DNA of 64,000 nucleotides from Streptomyces parvulus (GTDB lineage: Bacteria > Actinomycetota > Actinomycetes > Streptomycetales > Streptomycetaceae), in assembly GCF_014648855.1 (NCBI RefSeq), contig NZ_BMRX01000010.1, positions 1-64,000 of the forward strand, in the 5' to 3' direction. Shown in pieces: positions 50,251 to 58,964 of this stretch; position 1 is the first letter of the stretch; every line of letters starts with the position of its first letter. The notes beneath the pieces are model-generated. The model saw only the letters and a program-made list of their open reading frames with translations. It did no database searches and was not told the origin of the DNA. Both the position numbers and the translations under genes were made by a program.

Positions 50251-50302
50251 TCAGTCCACCTTCCCGGAATTGGCCATAGTTGCCTCTGCTTCTCAAGCCA
50301 CA
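50251..50302. promoter_or_regulatory. Candidate MocR binding region with three related half-sites
   Basis: On the minus strand three similar decamers occur: TGTGGCTTGA (complement of 50293-50302), TATGGCCAAT (50269-50278) and GGTGGACTGA (50251-50260). Direct half-site repeats between a mocR gene and its divergent target are typical of this family. The match between the three is partial. Confidence 0.4.
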
Positions 50303-50346
50303 GGGTGTCATGCAGCAGGCCACTACCACCACTTAGGGGGCAGATC

Positions 50347-51015
50347 GTGTCCAGGCAGGCCGGGATCCGGCACCGGCACCTCACCCGTCGGTTGACCCAG
50401 CTCTACGGCGGACTCGTGCTCTACGGCGCGAGTTCGGCCCTGCTGGTCCGCTCCGGCCTCGGCCTGGAGCCGTGGAACGTGCTGCACCAGGGAGTGGCGG
50501 AACGCACGGGCCTGTCGATGGGCGTGGTGCTGACGGTGCTGGGCGCCGCCGTGCTGCTCCTGTGGATCCCGCTGCGCCAGCGGCCGGGCCTGGGCACGGT
50601 GTCCAACGTGCTGGTGATCGGCGCCGCGATGGACGCGACGCTGGCCGTGCTGCCGGACGCCGAGGGCCTCCCCCTGCGCATCGCCGCGATGGTGGCGGCG
50701 ATCGTCCTGAACGGGGCGGCGACCGGGCTGTACATCGCCGCGCGGTTCGGTCCGGGCCCGCGCGACGGTCTGATGACCGGCCTGAACCGGCGCACGGGGC
50801 TGTCGGTGCGCCTGGTGCGTACGGCCGTCGAGATCACCGTCGTGGCCACCGGCTTCGCCCTCGGCGGCACGGTCGGCGTCGGCACGCTGCTGTACGCGCT
50901 GTCGATCGGCCCGCTCGCCCAGGTGTTCCTGCGCGTCTTCGCCGTCCACCCGGCATCTTCCGGCAGCACGGTGGTTGCCGCCGGTGAACCCCGGCGCGCG
51001 ATACTGCGTCGGTGA
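50347..51015 (+). CDS. YczE-like integral membrane protein
   Basis: A 222-residue membrane protein with about five spans, of the YczE/YyaS type. Family features: LYGASSALLVRSGLGLEPWN near the first span and ARFGPGPRDGLMTGLNRRTG in the middle. GTG start at 50347 follows AGGGGG. It is the target of the divergent MocR gene by position, and its stop overlaps the GTG of the phosphodiesterase gene (51012-51015). Function of the family is not known to me in detail; transport or membrane modulation is possible. Confidence 0.88.
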   Translation: MSRQAGIRHRHLTRRLTQLYGGLVLYGASSALLVRSGLGLEPWNVLHQGVAERTGLSMGVVLTVLGAAVLLLWIPLRQRPGLGTVSNVLVIGAAMDATLAVLPDAEGLPLRIAAMVAAIVLNGAATGLYIAARFGPGPRDGLMTGLNRRTGLSVRLVRTAVEITVVATGFALGGTVGVGTLLYALSIGPLAQVFLRVFAVHPASSGSTVVAAGEPRRAILRR

Positions 51016-51788
51016 CCACCCCGATACCCCGCCCCCGCCACCCCTATCTGGACCACCCGGGCCCGATCCCCTTCGCCCACCGGGGCGGATCGGCGGACGG
51101 CCTGGAGAACACGCTGCGGCAGTTCCGGCGCGCCGTCGAGGCGGGCTACCGGTACATCGAGACCGACGTCCACGCCACGCGGGACGGCAGGCTCGTCGCC
51201 TTCCACGACGCGACCCTGGACCGGGTGACCGACGGCGCGGGACGGATCGCCGACCTCCCCTGGAATCGGGTGCGGCAAGCGCGCGTGGCGGGCGAGGAAC
51301 CGGTGCCCCTCTTCGAGGAGCTGCTGGAGGCCTTCCCCGAGGTGCGCTGGAACGTCGACGTCAAGGCGGAGCCCGCGCTGGCGCCCCTCCTGGAGCTGAT
51401 CGGGCGGACGAACGCCTGGGACCGGGTCTGCGTCGGCTCGTTCTCGGAGGCACGCGTGGTGCGCGCCCAGCGGCTGGCCGGCCCCCGCCTGGCCACCTCG
51501 TACGGCGTCCGCGGCGTCCTCGGGCTGCGGTTGCGCTCCTGGGGCGTCCCGGCCGGCCCGCGCCGCTCGCCGGTGGCGGCCCAGGTCCCGGAGACCCAGT
51601 CGGGCGTCCGGGTGGTCGACCGCCGATTCCTCGCCGCCGCCCACGCGCGCGGCCTCCAGGTGCACGTCTGGACGGTGAACGATCCGGACCGCATGCACCG
51701 GCTCCTGGACCTGGGAGTGGATGGCATCATGACCGATCACATCGACACACTGCGCAAGGTCATGGAGGAGCGCGGCGTCTGGGTCTGA
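51012..51788 (+). CDS. Glycerophosphodiester phosphodiesterase
   Basis: A 258-residue GDPD-family enzyme that hydrolyses glycerophosphodiesters to glycerol 3-phosphate and an alcohol. N-terminal catalytic motifs are intact: FAHRGGSADGLENTL, YIETDVHATRDGRLVAFHD; the C-terminal end carries VHVWTVNDPDRMHRLLDLGV and DGIMTDHID. No signal peptide, so cytoplasmic. It is translationally coupled to the YczE-like gene. A link to the glycerol genes at 11.8-14.2 kb is metabolic only, not genetic. Confidence 0.93.
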   Translation: MTTPIPRPRHPYLDHPGPIPFAHRGGSADGLENTLRQFRRAVEAGYRYIETDVHATRDGRLVAFHDATLDRVTDGAGRIADLPWNRVRQARVAGEEPVPLFEELLEAFPEVRWNVDVKAEPALAPLLELIGRTNAWDRVCVGSFSEARVVRAQRLAGPRLATSYGVRGVLGLRLRSWGVPAGPRRSPVAAQVPETQSGVRVVDRRFLAAAHARGLQVHVWTVNDPDRMHRLLDLGVDGIMTDHIDTLRKVMEERGVWV

Positions 51789-51838
51789 GTCCCGGCCGGC
51801 CGCCCGGGGACGGTGCGCTACGGGGAGGCGAGGCACGG

Positions 51839-53185
51839 GTGGGCACCGACACCCTGCGGACGGACGCGGCCGACGGAGCCGCCGGCCGACGGCGCGAGCA
51901 GCGCGGCTGGTACTTCTACGACTGGGCGTGCTCGGTCTACTCGACGAGCGTGCTCACCGTGTTCCTGGGGCCGTACCTGACGTCGGTCGCCGAGTCCGCC
52001 GCGGACGGTGACGGCTACGTCCACCCGCTCGGGATACCGGTGCGCGCGGGGTCCTTCTTCGCGTACTCGGTCTCCCTCTCGGTGATCGTGGCGGTCGTGG
52101 TGATGCCCCTGGTAGGGGCCGCCGCCGACCGCTCGGGCCGCAAGAAGCCCCTGCTGGCCGCCGCCGCGTACACCGGCGCGGCGGCCACCACCGCCATGTT
52201 CTTCCTGGACGGCGACCGCTACCTGCTGGGCGGCCTGCTGCTGGTCGTCGCCAACGCGGCGCAGTCCGTGGCGATGATGCTCTACAACTCCTACCTGCCG
52301 CAGATCGCGCCGCCCGAGGAGCGCGACGCGGTCTCCTCGCGCGGGTGGGCCTTCGGATACGCGGCCGGGGCCCTGGTCCTGATCGCGAACCTGGTCCTCT
52401 ACACCGCCCACGACTCCTTCGGGCTCAGTGAGAGCGCCGCGGTCCGGATCTGCCTGGCGTCGGCGGGACTGTGGTGGGGCGCCTTCGCCCTGATCCCCCT
52501 GCGCAGGCTCCGCGACCGCGGGGCTCCCGCGCACCGGTCGGCGGCGACCGGCTGGAAGCAGCTCGCGGCGACGGTCCGCGACATGCGGCGCCACCCGCTG
52601 ACACTCGCCTTCCTGCTGGCGTACCTCGTCTACAACGACGGCATCCAGACCGTGATCACCCAGGCGTCGGTGTACGGCTCCGAGGAGCTGGGCCTCGGGC
52701 AGTCGACCCTGATCGTGGCGGTGCTGCTGGTGCAGGTGCTCGCGGTGGCGGGGGCGCTGGCGCTGGGGCGGCTGGCCAGGACCTACGGGGCCAAGCGGAC
52801 GATCCTCGGGTCGCTGGTGGCCTGGACCCTGACCCTGGCCGCCGGGTACTTCCTGCCGGCCGGCGCGCCCGTGTGGTTCTTCGTGCTGGCCGCGGGGATC
52901 GGGCTGGTCCTCGGCGGCAGCCAGGCGCTGTCCCGCTCGCTCTTCTCCCACCTGGTACCGCCCGGCAAGGAGGCCGAGTACTTCTCGGCGTACGAGCTGA
53001 GCGACCGCGGGATGAGCTGGCTCGGGCCGCTGCTCTTCGGCCTCACCTACCAGCTGACCGGGAGCTACCGGGACGCCATCATCTCGCTGGTGGCCTTCTT
53101 CGTGATCGGATTCGTCCTGCTCGCGCGGGTACCGGTACGGCGTGCGATCGGCGACGCGGGCAACCCGGTACCCGAAAGGATTTAG
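51839..53185 (+). CDS. MFS transporter, UMF1/Atg22-like
   Basis: A 448-residue twelve-span permease of the UMF1 (vacuole effluxer Atg22-like) group, recognised by the N-terminal GWYFYDWACSVYSTSVLTVF, the segment PLVGAAADRSGRKKPLL and LGGSQALSRSLFSHLVP in the second half. GTG start at 51839 with GGGGAGG about ten bases upstream. It follows the phosphodiesterase by 50 bp. Substrate unknown; bacterial members are often assigned to amino acid or small-molecule efflux without proof. Confidence 0.88.
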   Translation: MGTDTLRTDAADGAAGRRREQRGWYFYDWACSVYSTSVLTVFLGPYLTSVAESAADGDGYVHPLGIPVRAGSFFAYSVSLSVIVAVVVMPLVGAAADRSGRKKPLLAAAAYTGAAATTAMFFLDGDRYLLGGLLLVVANAAQSVAMMLYNSYLPQIAPPEERDAVSSRGWAFGYAAGALVLIANLVLYTAHDSFGLSESAAVRICLASAGLWWGAFALIPLRRLRDRGAPAHRSAATGWKQLAATVRDMRRHPLTLAFLLAYLVYNDGIQTVITQASVYGSEELGLGQSTLIVAVLLVQVLAVAGALALGRLARTYGAKRTILGSLVAWTLTLAAGYFLPAGAPVWFFVLAAGIGLVLGGSQALSRSLFSHLVPPGKEAEYFSAYELSDRGMSWLGPLLFGLTYQLTGSYRDAIISLVAFFVIGFVLLARVPVRRAIGDAGNPVPERI

Positions 53186-53373
53186 CACTCGGCGCGAAAG
53201 CGCTGTAGTGTACGCGTTTGGCCTGCCAGGCGGACCGTTACTGCGCGTCAAAGGTGCCGAAACGCTATGTCACATCTGTTGCCAGAGGTGACAAACCGGA
53301 CGTCGGCGGGTACTGCACTGGTTGCAAGGCTGCGGCTGCGACGGCGACGCAGGCCCGGATCGCAAGTCGGGAC

Positions 53374-53400
53374 GGGAATCTTTACCGCCGCCCGGACGTT
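53374..53400 (+). promoter_or_regulatory. SigmaR-type promoter of rbpA
   Basis: GGGAAT at 53374-53379 and GTT at 53398-53400 separated by 18 bp, matching the sigmaR (thiol-oxidative stress) consensus GGGAAT-N18-GTT. It lies 62 bp before the rbpA start. rbpA is a known sigmaR target in S. coelicolor. Confidence 0.85.
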
Positions 53401-53461
53401 GACCGGATGACGACGACAGCGACACCTGTCCTGTGGGCGACAAGCCCGGGAGGCACGATTC

Positions 53462-53836
53462 ATGAGTGAGCGAGCTCTTCGCGGCACGCGCCTCGTGGTG
53501 ACCAGCTACGAGACGGACCGCGGCATCGACCTGGCCCCGCGCCAGGCCGTGGAGTACGCATGCGAGAAGGGGCACCGGTTCGAGATGCCCTTCTCGGTCG
53601 AGGCGGAGATTCCGCCGGAGTGGGAGTGCAAGGTCTGCGGGGCCCAGGCACTCCTGGTGGACGGCGACGGCCCTGAGGAGAAGAAGGCCAAGCCCGCGCG
53701 TACGCACTGGGACATGCTGATGGAACGGCGCACTCGCGAGGAACTCGAAGAGGTCCTCGAAGAGCGGCTGGCCGTGCTGCGCTCCGGCGCGATGAACATC
53801 GCGGTACATCCGCGAGACAGCCGCAAGAGTGCCTAA
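53462..53836 (+). CDS. rbpA: RNA polymerase-binding protein RbpA
   Basis: A 124-residue actinobacterial transcription activator that binds RNA polymerase and the principal sigma factor and stabilises open complexes. The zinc-site residues are Cys34, His38, Cys56 and Cys59 (YACEKGHRFE, WECKVCGAQ). The basic linker (EEKKAKPARTHWDMLMERR) and the C-terminal sigma-interaction domain (TREELEEVLEERLAVL) are complete. Start MSERALRGTRLV at 53462 follows GGGAGG. It has its own sigmaR promoter and a strong terminator. Confidence 0.98.
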   Translation: MSERALRGTRLVVTSYETDRGIDLAPRQAVEYACEKGHRFEMPFSVEAEIPPEWECKVCGAQALLVDGDGPEEKKAKPARTHWDMLMERRTREELEEVLEERLAVLRSGAMNIAVHPRDSRKSA

Positions 53837-53864
53837 CGGCAATCCGTAGGCGACACAACCGAAC

Positions 53865-53910
53865 ACCGCGGGTGCCGCACGTGGACTCCACGTGCGGCAC
53901 CCGCGGTTTT
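53865..53910. terminator. Strong bidirectional terminator between rbpA and fxsA
   Basis: Two perfect 21-base arms (53865-53885 and 53887-53907) are exact reverse complements with one base between, followed by a T run (53907-53910). Left arm begins ACCGCGGGTGCCGCACG. It lies 28 bp after rbpA and about 48 bp beyond the stop of the convergent fxsA. Confidence 0.92.
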
Positions 53911-53957
53911 GGTGCGCCCGGACGCGGGACCGGCCCGGCCCCGCGTCCCCGGTGTGC

Positions 53958-54530
53958 TCAGTGGGTCAGCGGCGGGCGGGGGTCCTGCGGCGCGTCACCC
54001 GGCTCGTCGCGGATGACCTCGCCCTGGACCACCTTGCCGTCCGGACGGTGCATCCGGGCCTGACGGAAGGCGTCACCCAGGGTGCCGGGGCCGGCGTCGC
54101 GCATCCTGCGCTCCACCGTGCGCTGCGCGGAGCGGCTGACCACCTTCTGCACCGGCGGCAGCAGCATCAGCAGGCCGAGCGCGTCCGAGATCAGACCGGG
54201 CAGGATCAGGAGCAGCCCGCCCAGCATCATCAGCCCGTTGCCCTCGCTGTTCGCGCGGGGCCGCGGCGGCGCGCCGGACTGCTGCTGCTGAAGCGTCTCC
54301 GTGAGGTTCCGGAAGGCCCGGCGGCCCGCCGCCTTGATGACCACGGAGCCGAGGACGACGCCCGCGACCAGCAGCAGAAAGACCACGAAGCCGCTGGACG
54401 CCCCGGCCACCACGGTCAGCAGCCAGATCTCCAGGACGAGCCAGGCGGCGACGGCGAGCGGCAGGAAGGTGCGCAGCCGGGAGCGCGGAGGCCGGGCGGG
54501 GGACCTGGGGGTCTGGGCGCCAGTCGTCAT
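53958..54530 (-). CDS. fxsA: FxsA-family membrane protein
   Basis: A 190-residue membrane protein with three hydrophobic segments (FLPLAVAAWLVLEIWLLTVV, SGFVVFLLLVAGVVLGSVVI and GLMMLGGLLLILPGLISDAL). The LLLILPGLISDALGLLLL-type stretch is the FxsA hallmark. FxsA of E. coli relieves phage F exclusion by T7; the role in Streptomyces is unknown. The N- and C-terminal tails are hydrophilic. It is 46 bp downstream of ppm1 on the same strand and may share its transcript. Confidence 0.9.
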   Translation of the reverse strand: MTTGAQTPRSPARPPRSRLRTFLPLAVAAWLVLEIWLLTVVAGASSGFVVFLLLVAGVVLGSVVIKAAGRRAFRNLTETLQQQQSGAPPRPRANSEGNGLMMLGGLLLILPGLISDALGLLMLLPPVQKVVSRSAQRTVERRMRDAGPGTLGDAFRQARMHRPDGKVVQGEVIRDEPGDAPQDPRPPLTH

Positions 54531-54576
54531 ACCCCCAGTGTGCCTGGCCCCGGCTCAGTGCGGCGTAAGGGGACGA

Positions 54577-55437
54577 TCAGGCGTTCCTGTCCGACGCCTG
54601 TGTCGACTTGTCGGCCTTCGCGGCCGACCGGTCCGGCACACCGGGCTGCCGGTCGCGTCCCAGGACCTTGCCGACCCTCTCCCCCACGCCCCAGGTGGTG
54701 ACCCGCCACAGCGCTTCGACGAGGATGTCGCGGCTCATCTTGGAGTCGCCGTGCTCTCGCTCGACGAACGTGATCGGCACCTCGACGACGTGGTACCCGG
54801 CCTTGATCGCCCGACGGGCGAGGTCGACCTGGAAGCAGTAGCCCTGGGAGGCGACCTCCTCCAGGCCGAGCCCCTCCAGGGTCTCGGCGCGGAAGGCGCG
54901 GTAGCCGCCGGTGATGTCGCGCAGCGGCAGATCCAGCGCCAGCCGCGAGTACATGCTGCCGCCGCGGGAGATGATCTCGCGGGACCTGGGCCAGTTCACC
55001 ACCCGGCCGCCGGGCACCCAGCGGGAGCCGAGCACCAGGTCAGCCCCCTTGAGGGCGGTCAGCAGGCGGGGCAGCTCCTCGGGCTGGTGGGAGCCGTCGG
55101 CGTCCATCTCGACCAGCACGCCGTAGCCGTGCTCCAGGCCCCAGCGGAAGCCCGCGAGGTAGGCGGCGCCCAGCCCCTCCTTGCCCTTGCGGTGCAGGAC
55201 CTGGACGTGGTCGTCGGCCGCCGCCAGCTCGTCGGCGAGCTTGCCGGTGCCGTCGGGGCTGTTGTCGTCGGCCACGAGCACGTGGGCCTCGGGGACCGCC
55301 TCGCGCACGCGCGCGACGATCGCCTTGATGTTCTCCGCCTCGTTGTAGGTCGGGATGATCACCAGGACCGTGCCCAGGGGGCCGAACCGCCTCCCCTGCC
55401 CCGCTTCCGCGGGCGTCCCGTCGCCGTCGTTCACCAC
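54577..55437 (-). CDS. ppm1: Polyprenol-phosphate mannosyltransferase (Ppm1, DPM1-like)
   Basis: A 286-residue GT2 enzyme that transfers mannose from GDP-mannose to polyprenyl phosphate, supplying the donor for protein O-mannosylation and other periplasmic mannosylation. Features: VIIPTYNEAENIKAIVARV at the N-terminus, ADDNSPDGTGKLAD, MDADGSHQPEELP with the DxD-type metal site, and VPITFVEREHGDSKMS. It consists of the catalytic domain only, not fused to an Lnt domain as in some actinobacteria. In S. coelicolor Ppm1 is also needed for phage phiC31 infection through glycoprotein receptors. Confidence 0.94.
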   Translation of the reverse strand: MVNDGDGTPAEAGQGRRFGPLGTVLVIIPTYNEAENIKAIVARVREAVPEAHVLVADDNSPDGTGKLADELAAADDHVQVLHRKGKEGLGAAYLAGFRWGLEHGYGVLVEMDADGSHQPEELPRLLTALKGADLVLGSRWVPGGRVVNWPRSREIISRGGSMYSRLALDLPLRDITGGYRAFRAETLEGLGLEEVASQGYCFQVDLARRAIKAGYHVVEVPITFVEREHGDSKMSRDILVEALWRVTTWGVGERVGKVLGRDRQPGVPDRSAAKADKSTQASDRNA

Positions 55438-55960
55438 TGCCCCTTCGTGTCCGTACGCAGAGCACCACCTTAATCGCCGTCGCCTGCGCCGACGTGACAG
55501 GACGTGCGTACGGTGGTGTCGCTTTCCCGGGAGCGGGGTAGGGATGGTCGATTCGGGCCGTTTGCGCGGCGGATGGGGGCCCGGCGCCCTTCGGGCCGAC
55601 CTGGGGCCCGCTGGCTGCGGGTCGACCTAGAGCCGTTGTCTACTGAGCGCCCGGGCCCCACCCGGGGTCACACCTCCCGAGCGGCCGGAACGTTCCCTCG
55701 TCGTGGCGCGAGCGCTGAGCCTGGCTGCCAGTGGCGGTGGACCGGAGCGGCACACCGTCCCTGACTCAGCGGCGCCTCGACGGTGTGCGGAAGGTTCCCC
55801 CGTCGGGCGTCCGGTGGTGGACCCGGCCGAACCTACCGGCCCACGGCCGCAGCCTGTCAACAGTCGTTCGACCTGCGTCTTTCGCGTCAAAGCCCAGGTC
55901 AGCGCCGAGGATGCGCAGGTCGCACCCGGGAGAAGATCATCGCCCCGTCGGCCGTGGAGA
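55438..55960. other. 523-bp intergenic region, content unclear
   Basis: Lies between ppm1 and the amidohydrolase gene. Open frames exist on both strands, but none has a convincing ribosome site or recognisable sequence. It contains the promoter of ppm1 near 55440-55560 by necessity and 3' sequence of the amidohydrolase. I see no repeat, tRNA or clear terminator. A small RNA or an unrecognised short gene is possible. Confidence 0.4.
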
Positions 55961-57565
55961 TCACTCGCCCGGCCCTACGAACACGGTGCGGCCGCCGACC
56001 ACGGTGCGCAGGCAGACCGGCAGGTCCCGGCCCGGGGTCAGGTCGGGCAGGCCCGGGGTGCCGGAGCGCGGGTCGGTGGACCAGCGGGCGACCCGGTCGT
56101 CCGGGGCCTGGACCACGAGTTCGCCGGTGCGCCAGACGGCGTAGTCGGCGGGTGCGCCCGGCACCAGCACGCCCGCGTCGTCCCGGCCGACCGCCCGCCA
56201 GCCTCCGCGCGTGTGCGCGGTGAACGCCGCGCGCACGGAGACCCGGTGCTCCGGCGTGCGGTGGAAGGCGGCGGCCCGGACGGTGCCCCACGGGTCCAGC
56301 GGGGTGACCGGGCTGTCGGAGCCGAAGGCGAGCGGGACGCCCGCGCGCAGCAGGGCCGAGAAGGGGTTGAGCGTGCGGGCCCGGTCCGCTCCCAGCCGCC
56401 GCGCGTACATGCCGTCCTCGCCCCCCCATAGCGCGTCGAAGGCCGGCTGGACGGAGGCGGTCAGCCCCAGTTCGGCGAAGGCCGCGACGGTCTCCGGGGT
56501 GAGCATCTCGGCGTGTTCGACGCGGTGGCGGGCGGCGCGCAGCCGGGCGAGGCCGGCCTTGTCGGCGGCGGCGCGGACGCCCTCGACGACGGTGGCCACG
56601 GCGGCGTCGCCGATGGCGTGGAAGCCCGCCTGGAGCCCGGCCTCGGTGCAGGCGACGACGTGCGCGGCGACCGCGGCGGCGTCCAGGTGGGCGGTGCCGG
56701 TGTGGGCGGCGTCGGCGTACGGCTGGTGCAGGCAGGCGGTGTGCGAGCCGAGGGAGCCGTCGACGAAGAGGTCGCCGGCCGCACCGACCGCGCCCAGGTC
56801 CCGCGCCTTGTCGACGTCCTGCTCGGCCCAGTAGCCGATCACCCGCGGGCCGGGCTCCTCGGCCGACAGGCGCAGCAGACCGGTGAGGTCGTCCTCCGAG
56901 GAGATGTCCGGCCCTGCGCATTCGTGAACGGTTCCGATGCCGAGGGAGGCGGCGTGCGCCAGGGCCGCGCGCTGGGCCGCGGTGCGCTGGGCCGGGGTGA
57001 CGGCGCCGAGCGCGGCGGCGCGTACCGCGTGGTGGTCGTCGCCGGTGAGCGGACCGTCCACGCGGGCGGCCGAGCCCGGGGTCAGGTCGAGCAGGGCGGT
57101 GGTGACGACGGCCGAGTGGACGTCGATGCGGCTGAGATAGAGGGGCCTGCCGCCGGTGGCGCGGTCGAGTTCGGCGCGGGTGGGCGCGGTGCCGTCGGGC
57201 CAGCGGGAGGCGTCCCAGCCGTGGCCGAGGAGGACCCGGTCGTCCGGGCGGGCGGCGGCGAAGTCCCGCACCAGGGCGAGGGCGGCCTCGCGGCTGGGGG
57301 CCGCGGAGAGGTCCAGGCCGGTGAGGGCGAGGCCGGTCGCGGTGGTGTGCACGTGTGCGTCGGTGAACGCGGGGGTGACGAGTGCGCCGTCCAGGTCGAC
57401 CACCTCGTCGACGCCGTCCGCGAAGGCGTCCGCGGCGCCCTCGGAGCCGACCCAGGCGACCTGGCCGTGCTCGACGACCATGGCGGTGGCGAAGGGGTCG
57501 GCGGGACTGTGGACCTCGCCGCGGCGCAGCAGGACGGTCGAGGGCGGGGCGGTGGACTCACTCAT
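55961..57565 (-). CDS. Metal-dependent amidohydrolase (YtcJ-like)
   Basis: A 534-residue amidohydrolase-superfamily protein. Metal and catalytic signatures: TDAHVHTTATG (HxH) near residue 68, DGSLGSHTACL in the middle, FHAIGDAAV and RVEHAEML supplying later histidines, and FGSDSPVTPLDPW supplying the last Asp. YtcJ-type enzymes act on cyclic amides or exocyclic N-substituents; the substrate here is unknown. Start at 57565. It is preceded on the same strand by the Lrp-type regulator (75 bp), which may control it. Confidence 0.9.
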   Translation of the reverse strand: MSESTAPPSTVLLRRGEVHSPADPFATAMVVEHGQVAWVGSEGAADAFADGVDEVVDLDGALVTPAFTDAHVHTTATGLALTGLDLSAAPSREAALALVRDFAAARPDDRVLLGHGWDASRWPDGTAPTRAELDRATGGRPLYLSRIDVHSAVVTTALLDLTPGSAARVDGPLTGDDHHAVRAAALGAVTPAQRTAAQRAALAHAASLGIGTVHECAGPDISSEDDLTGLLRLSAEEPGPRVIGYWAEQDVDKARDLGAVGAAGDLFVDGSLGSHTACLHQPYADAAHTGTAHLDAAAVAAHVVACTEAGLQAGFHAIGDAAVATVVEGVRAAADKAGLARLRAARHRVEHAEMLTPETVAAFAELGLTASVQPAFDALWGGEDGMYARRLGADRARTLNPFSALLRAGVPLAFGSDSPVTPLDPWGTVRAAAFHRTPEHRVSVRAAFTAHTRGGWRAVGRDDAGVLVPGAPADYAVWRTGELVVQAPDDRVARWSTDPRSGTPGLPDLTPGRDLPVCLRTVVGGRTVFVGPGE

Positions 57566-57640
57566 GGGCACCAGTCTCGCCCCTCGCGGGCGCCGACCGG
57601 CACGCGGGGCGGCCACCCGGGCGGGCGCGCGGCCCGGGGA

Positions 57641-58081
57641 TCAGACGCGCGGCGGGCGGGCCTCGTACGGCGTGGAGAGCACCACCGTGGTCCGGGTCGA
57701 CACACCCGCGAGCGAGCGCACCCGGGCGAGCAGTTCCTCCAGCTCGTGCGGGGTGGAGACGCGGACCTTGAGGATGTAGTTCTCGTCGCCCGCCACGCTG
57801 TGGCACGCCTCGATCTCGGGGACGCCGGCCAGGCGGTCGGCGATGTCGTCGGGGGCGCTGGGGTCGAAGGGTTTCACGGAGATGAAGGCGGTCATCGGCA
57901 GCCCGACGGCCTCGGGGTCGACGACCGCGGCGTATCCGCGGATCACGCCGCGCTGTTCCAGCCGCCGCACCCGCTGGTGCACGGCCGACGTGGACAGGCC
58001 CGTGGCCTTGCCCAGGTCGGTGTAGCTCATCCGCCCGTCCTTGACGAGCAGCTGCACGATCTGTCGGTCCAGCTCCTCCAT
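57641..58081 (-). CDS. Lrp/AsnC-family transcriptional regulator
   Basis: A 146-residue regulator. Helix-turn-helix at about 5-60 (LLVKDGRMSYTDLGKATGLS, then TSAVHQRVRRLEQRGVIRGY) and the RAM ligand-binding domain at about 65-140 (MTAFISVKP, ACHSVAGDENYILKVRV). Family members sense amino acids. It stands just upstream of the amidohydrolase gene on the same strand. The start MEELDRQIVQLL at 58081 is the conserved one; the ribosome site is weak. Confidence 0.93.
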   Translation of the reverse strand: MEELDRQIVQLLVKDGRMSYTDLGKATGLSTSAVHQRVRRLEQRGVIRGYAAVVDPEAVGLPMTAFISVKPFDPSAPDDIADRLAGVPEIEACHSVAGDENYILKVRVSTPHELEELLARVRSLAGVSTRTTVVLSTPYEARPPRV

Positions 58082-58348
58082 GGCGCAAGAACCTACAGGG
58101 CGGTTGATCTCCCCGGATACCCGAGCGGTCCGGGGCATGTCCGGTGGGTGACGTGACGGGGCGCGGGCCGCGCTCCGGGCCGGGACAAAACCGCCGCACG
58201 GGACACCTGGGACAGGGATGTGACGAAGACCACACCGCCTGGGCGGTCTCCGTGATGTTCGCGTGGTTACCGCCGAAGGGCGGCGGGAAGTGCTTGCTGT
58301 GGTCGAGGCCGCAGTGCCGTCCCGGCCCAGCCCGAGGGGGAGAATCCC

Positions 58349-58783
58349 ATGCAGAGTCTTAAGCGCCCTGGTCGTACCGCGTCCAAGCGGCAGCAGCCGG
58401 TCGTCGAGCCCGTATCGGAGGGCGTCGAACCCGACGCCTACGACGAGGACCTCGACGCCTACGACACCTTCGAGATGTACCGGGTGATCTGCCCGGACTG
58501 CGCGCAGCCCATCGCGCTGTTGGCGGACGAGCGGGAACTGCCGGAGCACGCGCTCTGCGCCTCGCCGTGGAACCCGTTCGGGCTCACGGTCTGCGCCGGC
58601 ACCGGCCGCCGGGCCACGGACGCGCGCCCCGCGGACGAGTCCTCCCGGCCCCACGAGCAGGACACCGCCCTGCTGCTGACGCTTCCCCTGGGCCTCGACT
58701 GGCGGACCCAGCCCTTCTCCCACGTCGGCGGCCCGGGCTCGCGCCCGATGCGGATGCCGGCGATGCGGGACCAGGCGGCCTGA
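58349..58783 (+). CDS. Conserved hypothetical protein with CxxC pair
   Basis: A 144-residue protein of unknown function. The first 40 residues are basic then strongly acidic (DAYDEDLDAYDTF); a single CPDC at about 48-51, together with Cys70 and Cys82, could bind zinc. The remainder is polar and low in helix. ATG at 58349 follows GAGGGGGAG. It is divergent from the Lrp gene. Family name not recognised. Confidence 0.78.
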   Translation: MQSLKRPGRTASKRQQPVVEPVSEGVEPDAYDEDLDAYDTFEMYRVICPDCAQPIALLADERELPEHALCASPWNPFGLTVCAGTGRRATDARPADESSRPHEQDTALLLTLPLGLDWRTQPFSHVGGPGSRPMRMPAMRDQAA

Positions 58784-58964
58784 GGCCGCCGGGCACCCCG
58801 TTCGGGGGACGCCGCCCGGTCCGTTCACCACCACCCGTGCCCCGTCCCCCCAGGGCGCCGCGGCGCGGGTCGGCGGGCTCGCGTCCGGGCCACCGGACAG
58901 CCGTGAACGCACGCTCGATTGCGTTCGGCGGTGACCTGTCCGCACTGCGCCGCGTTGCCCTGGT

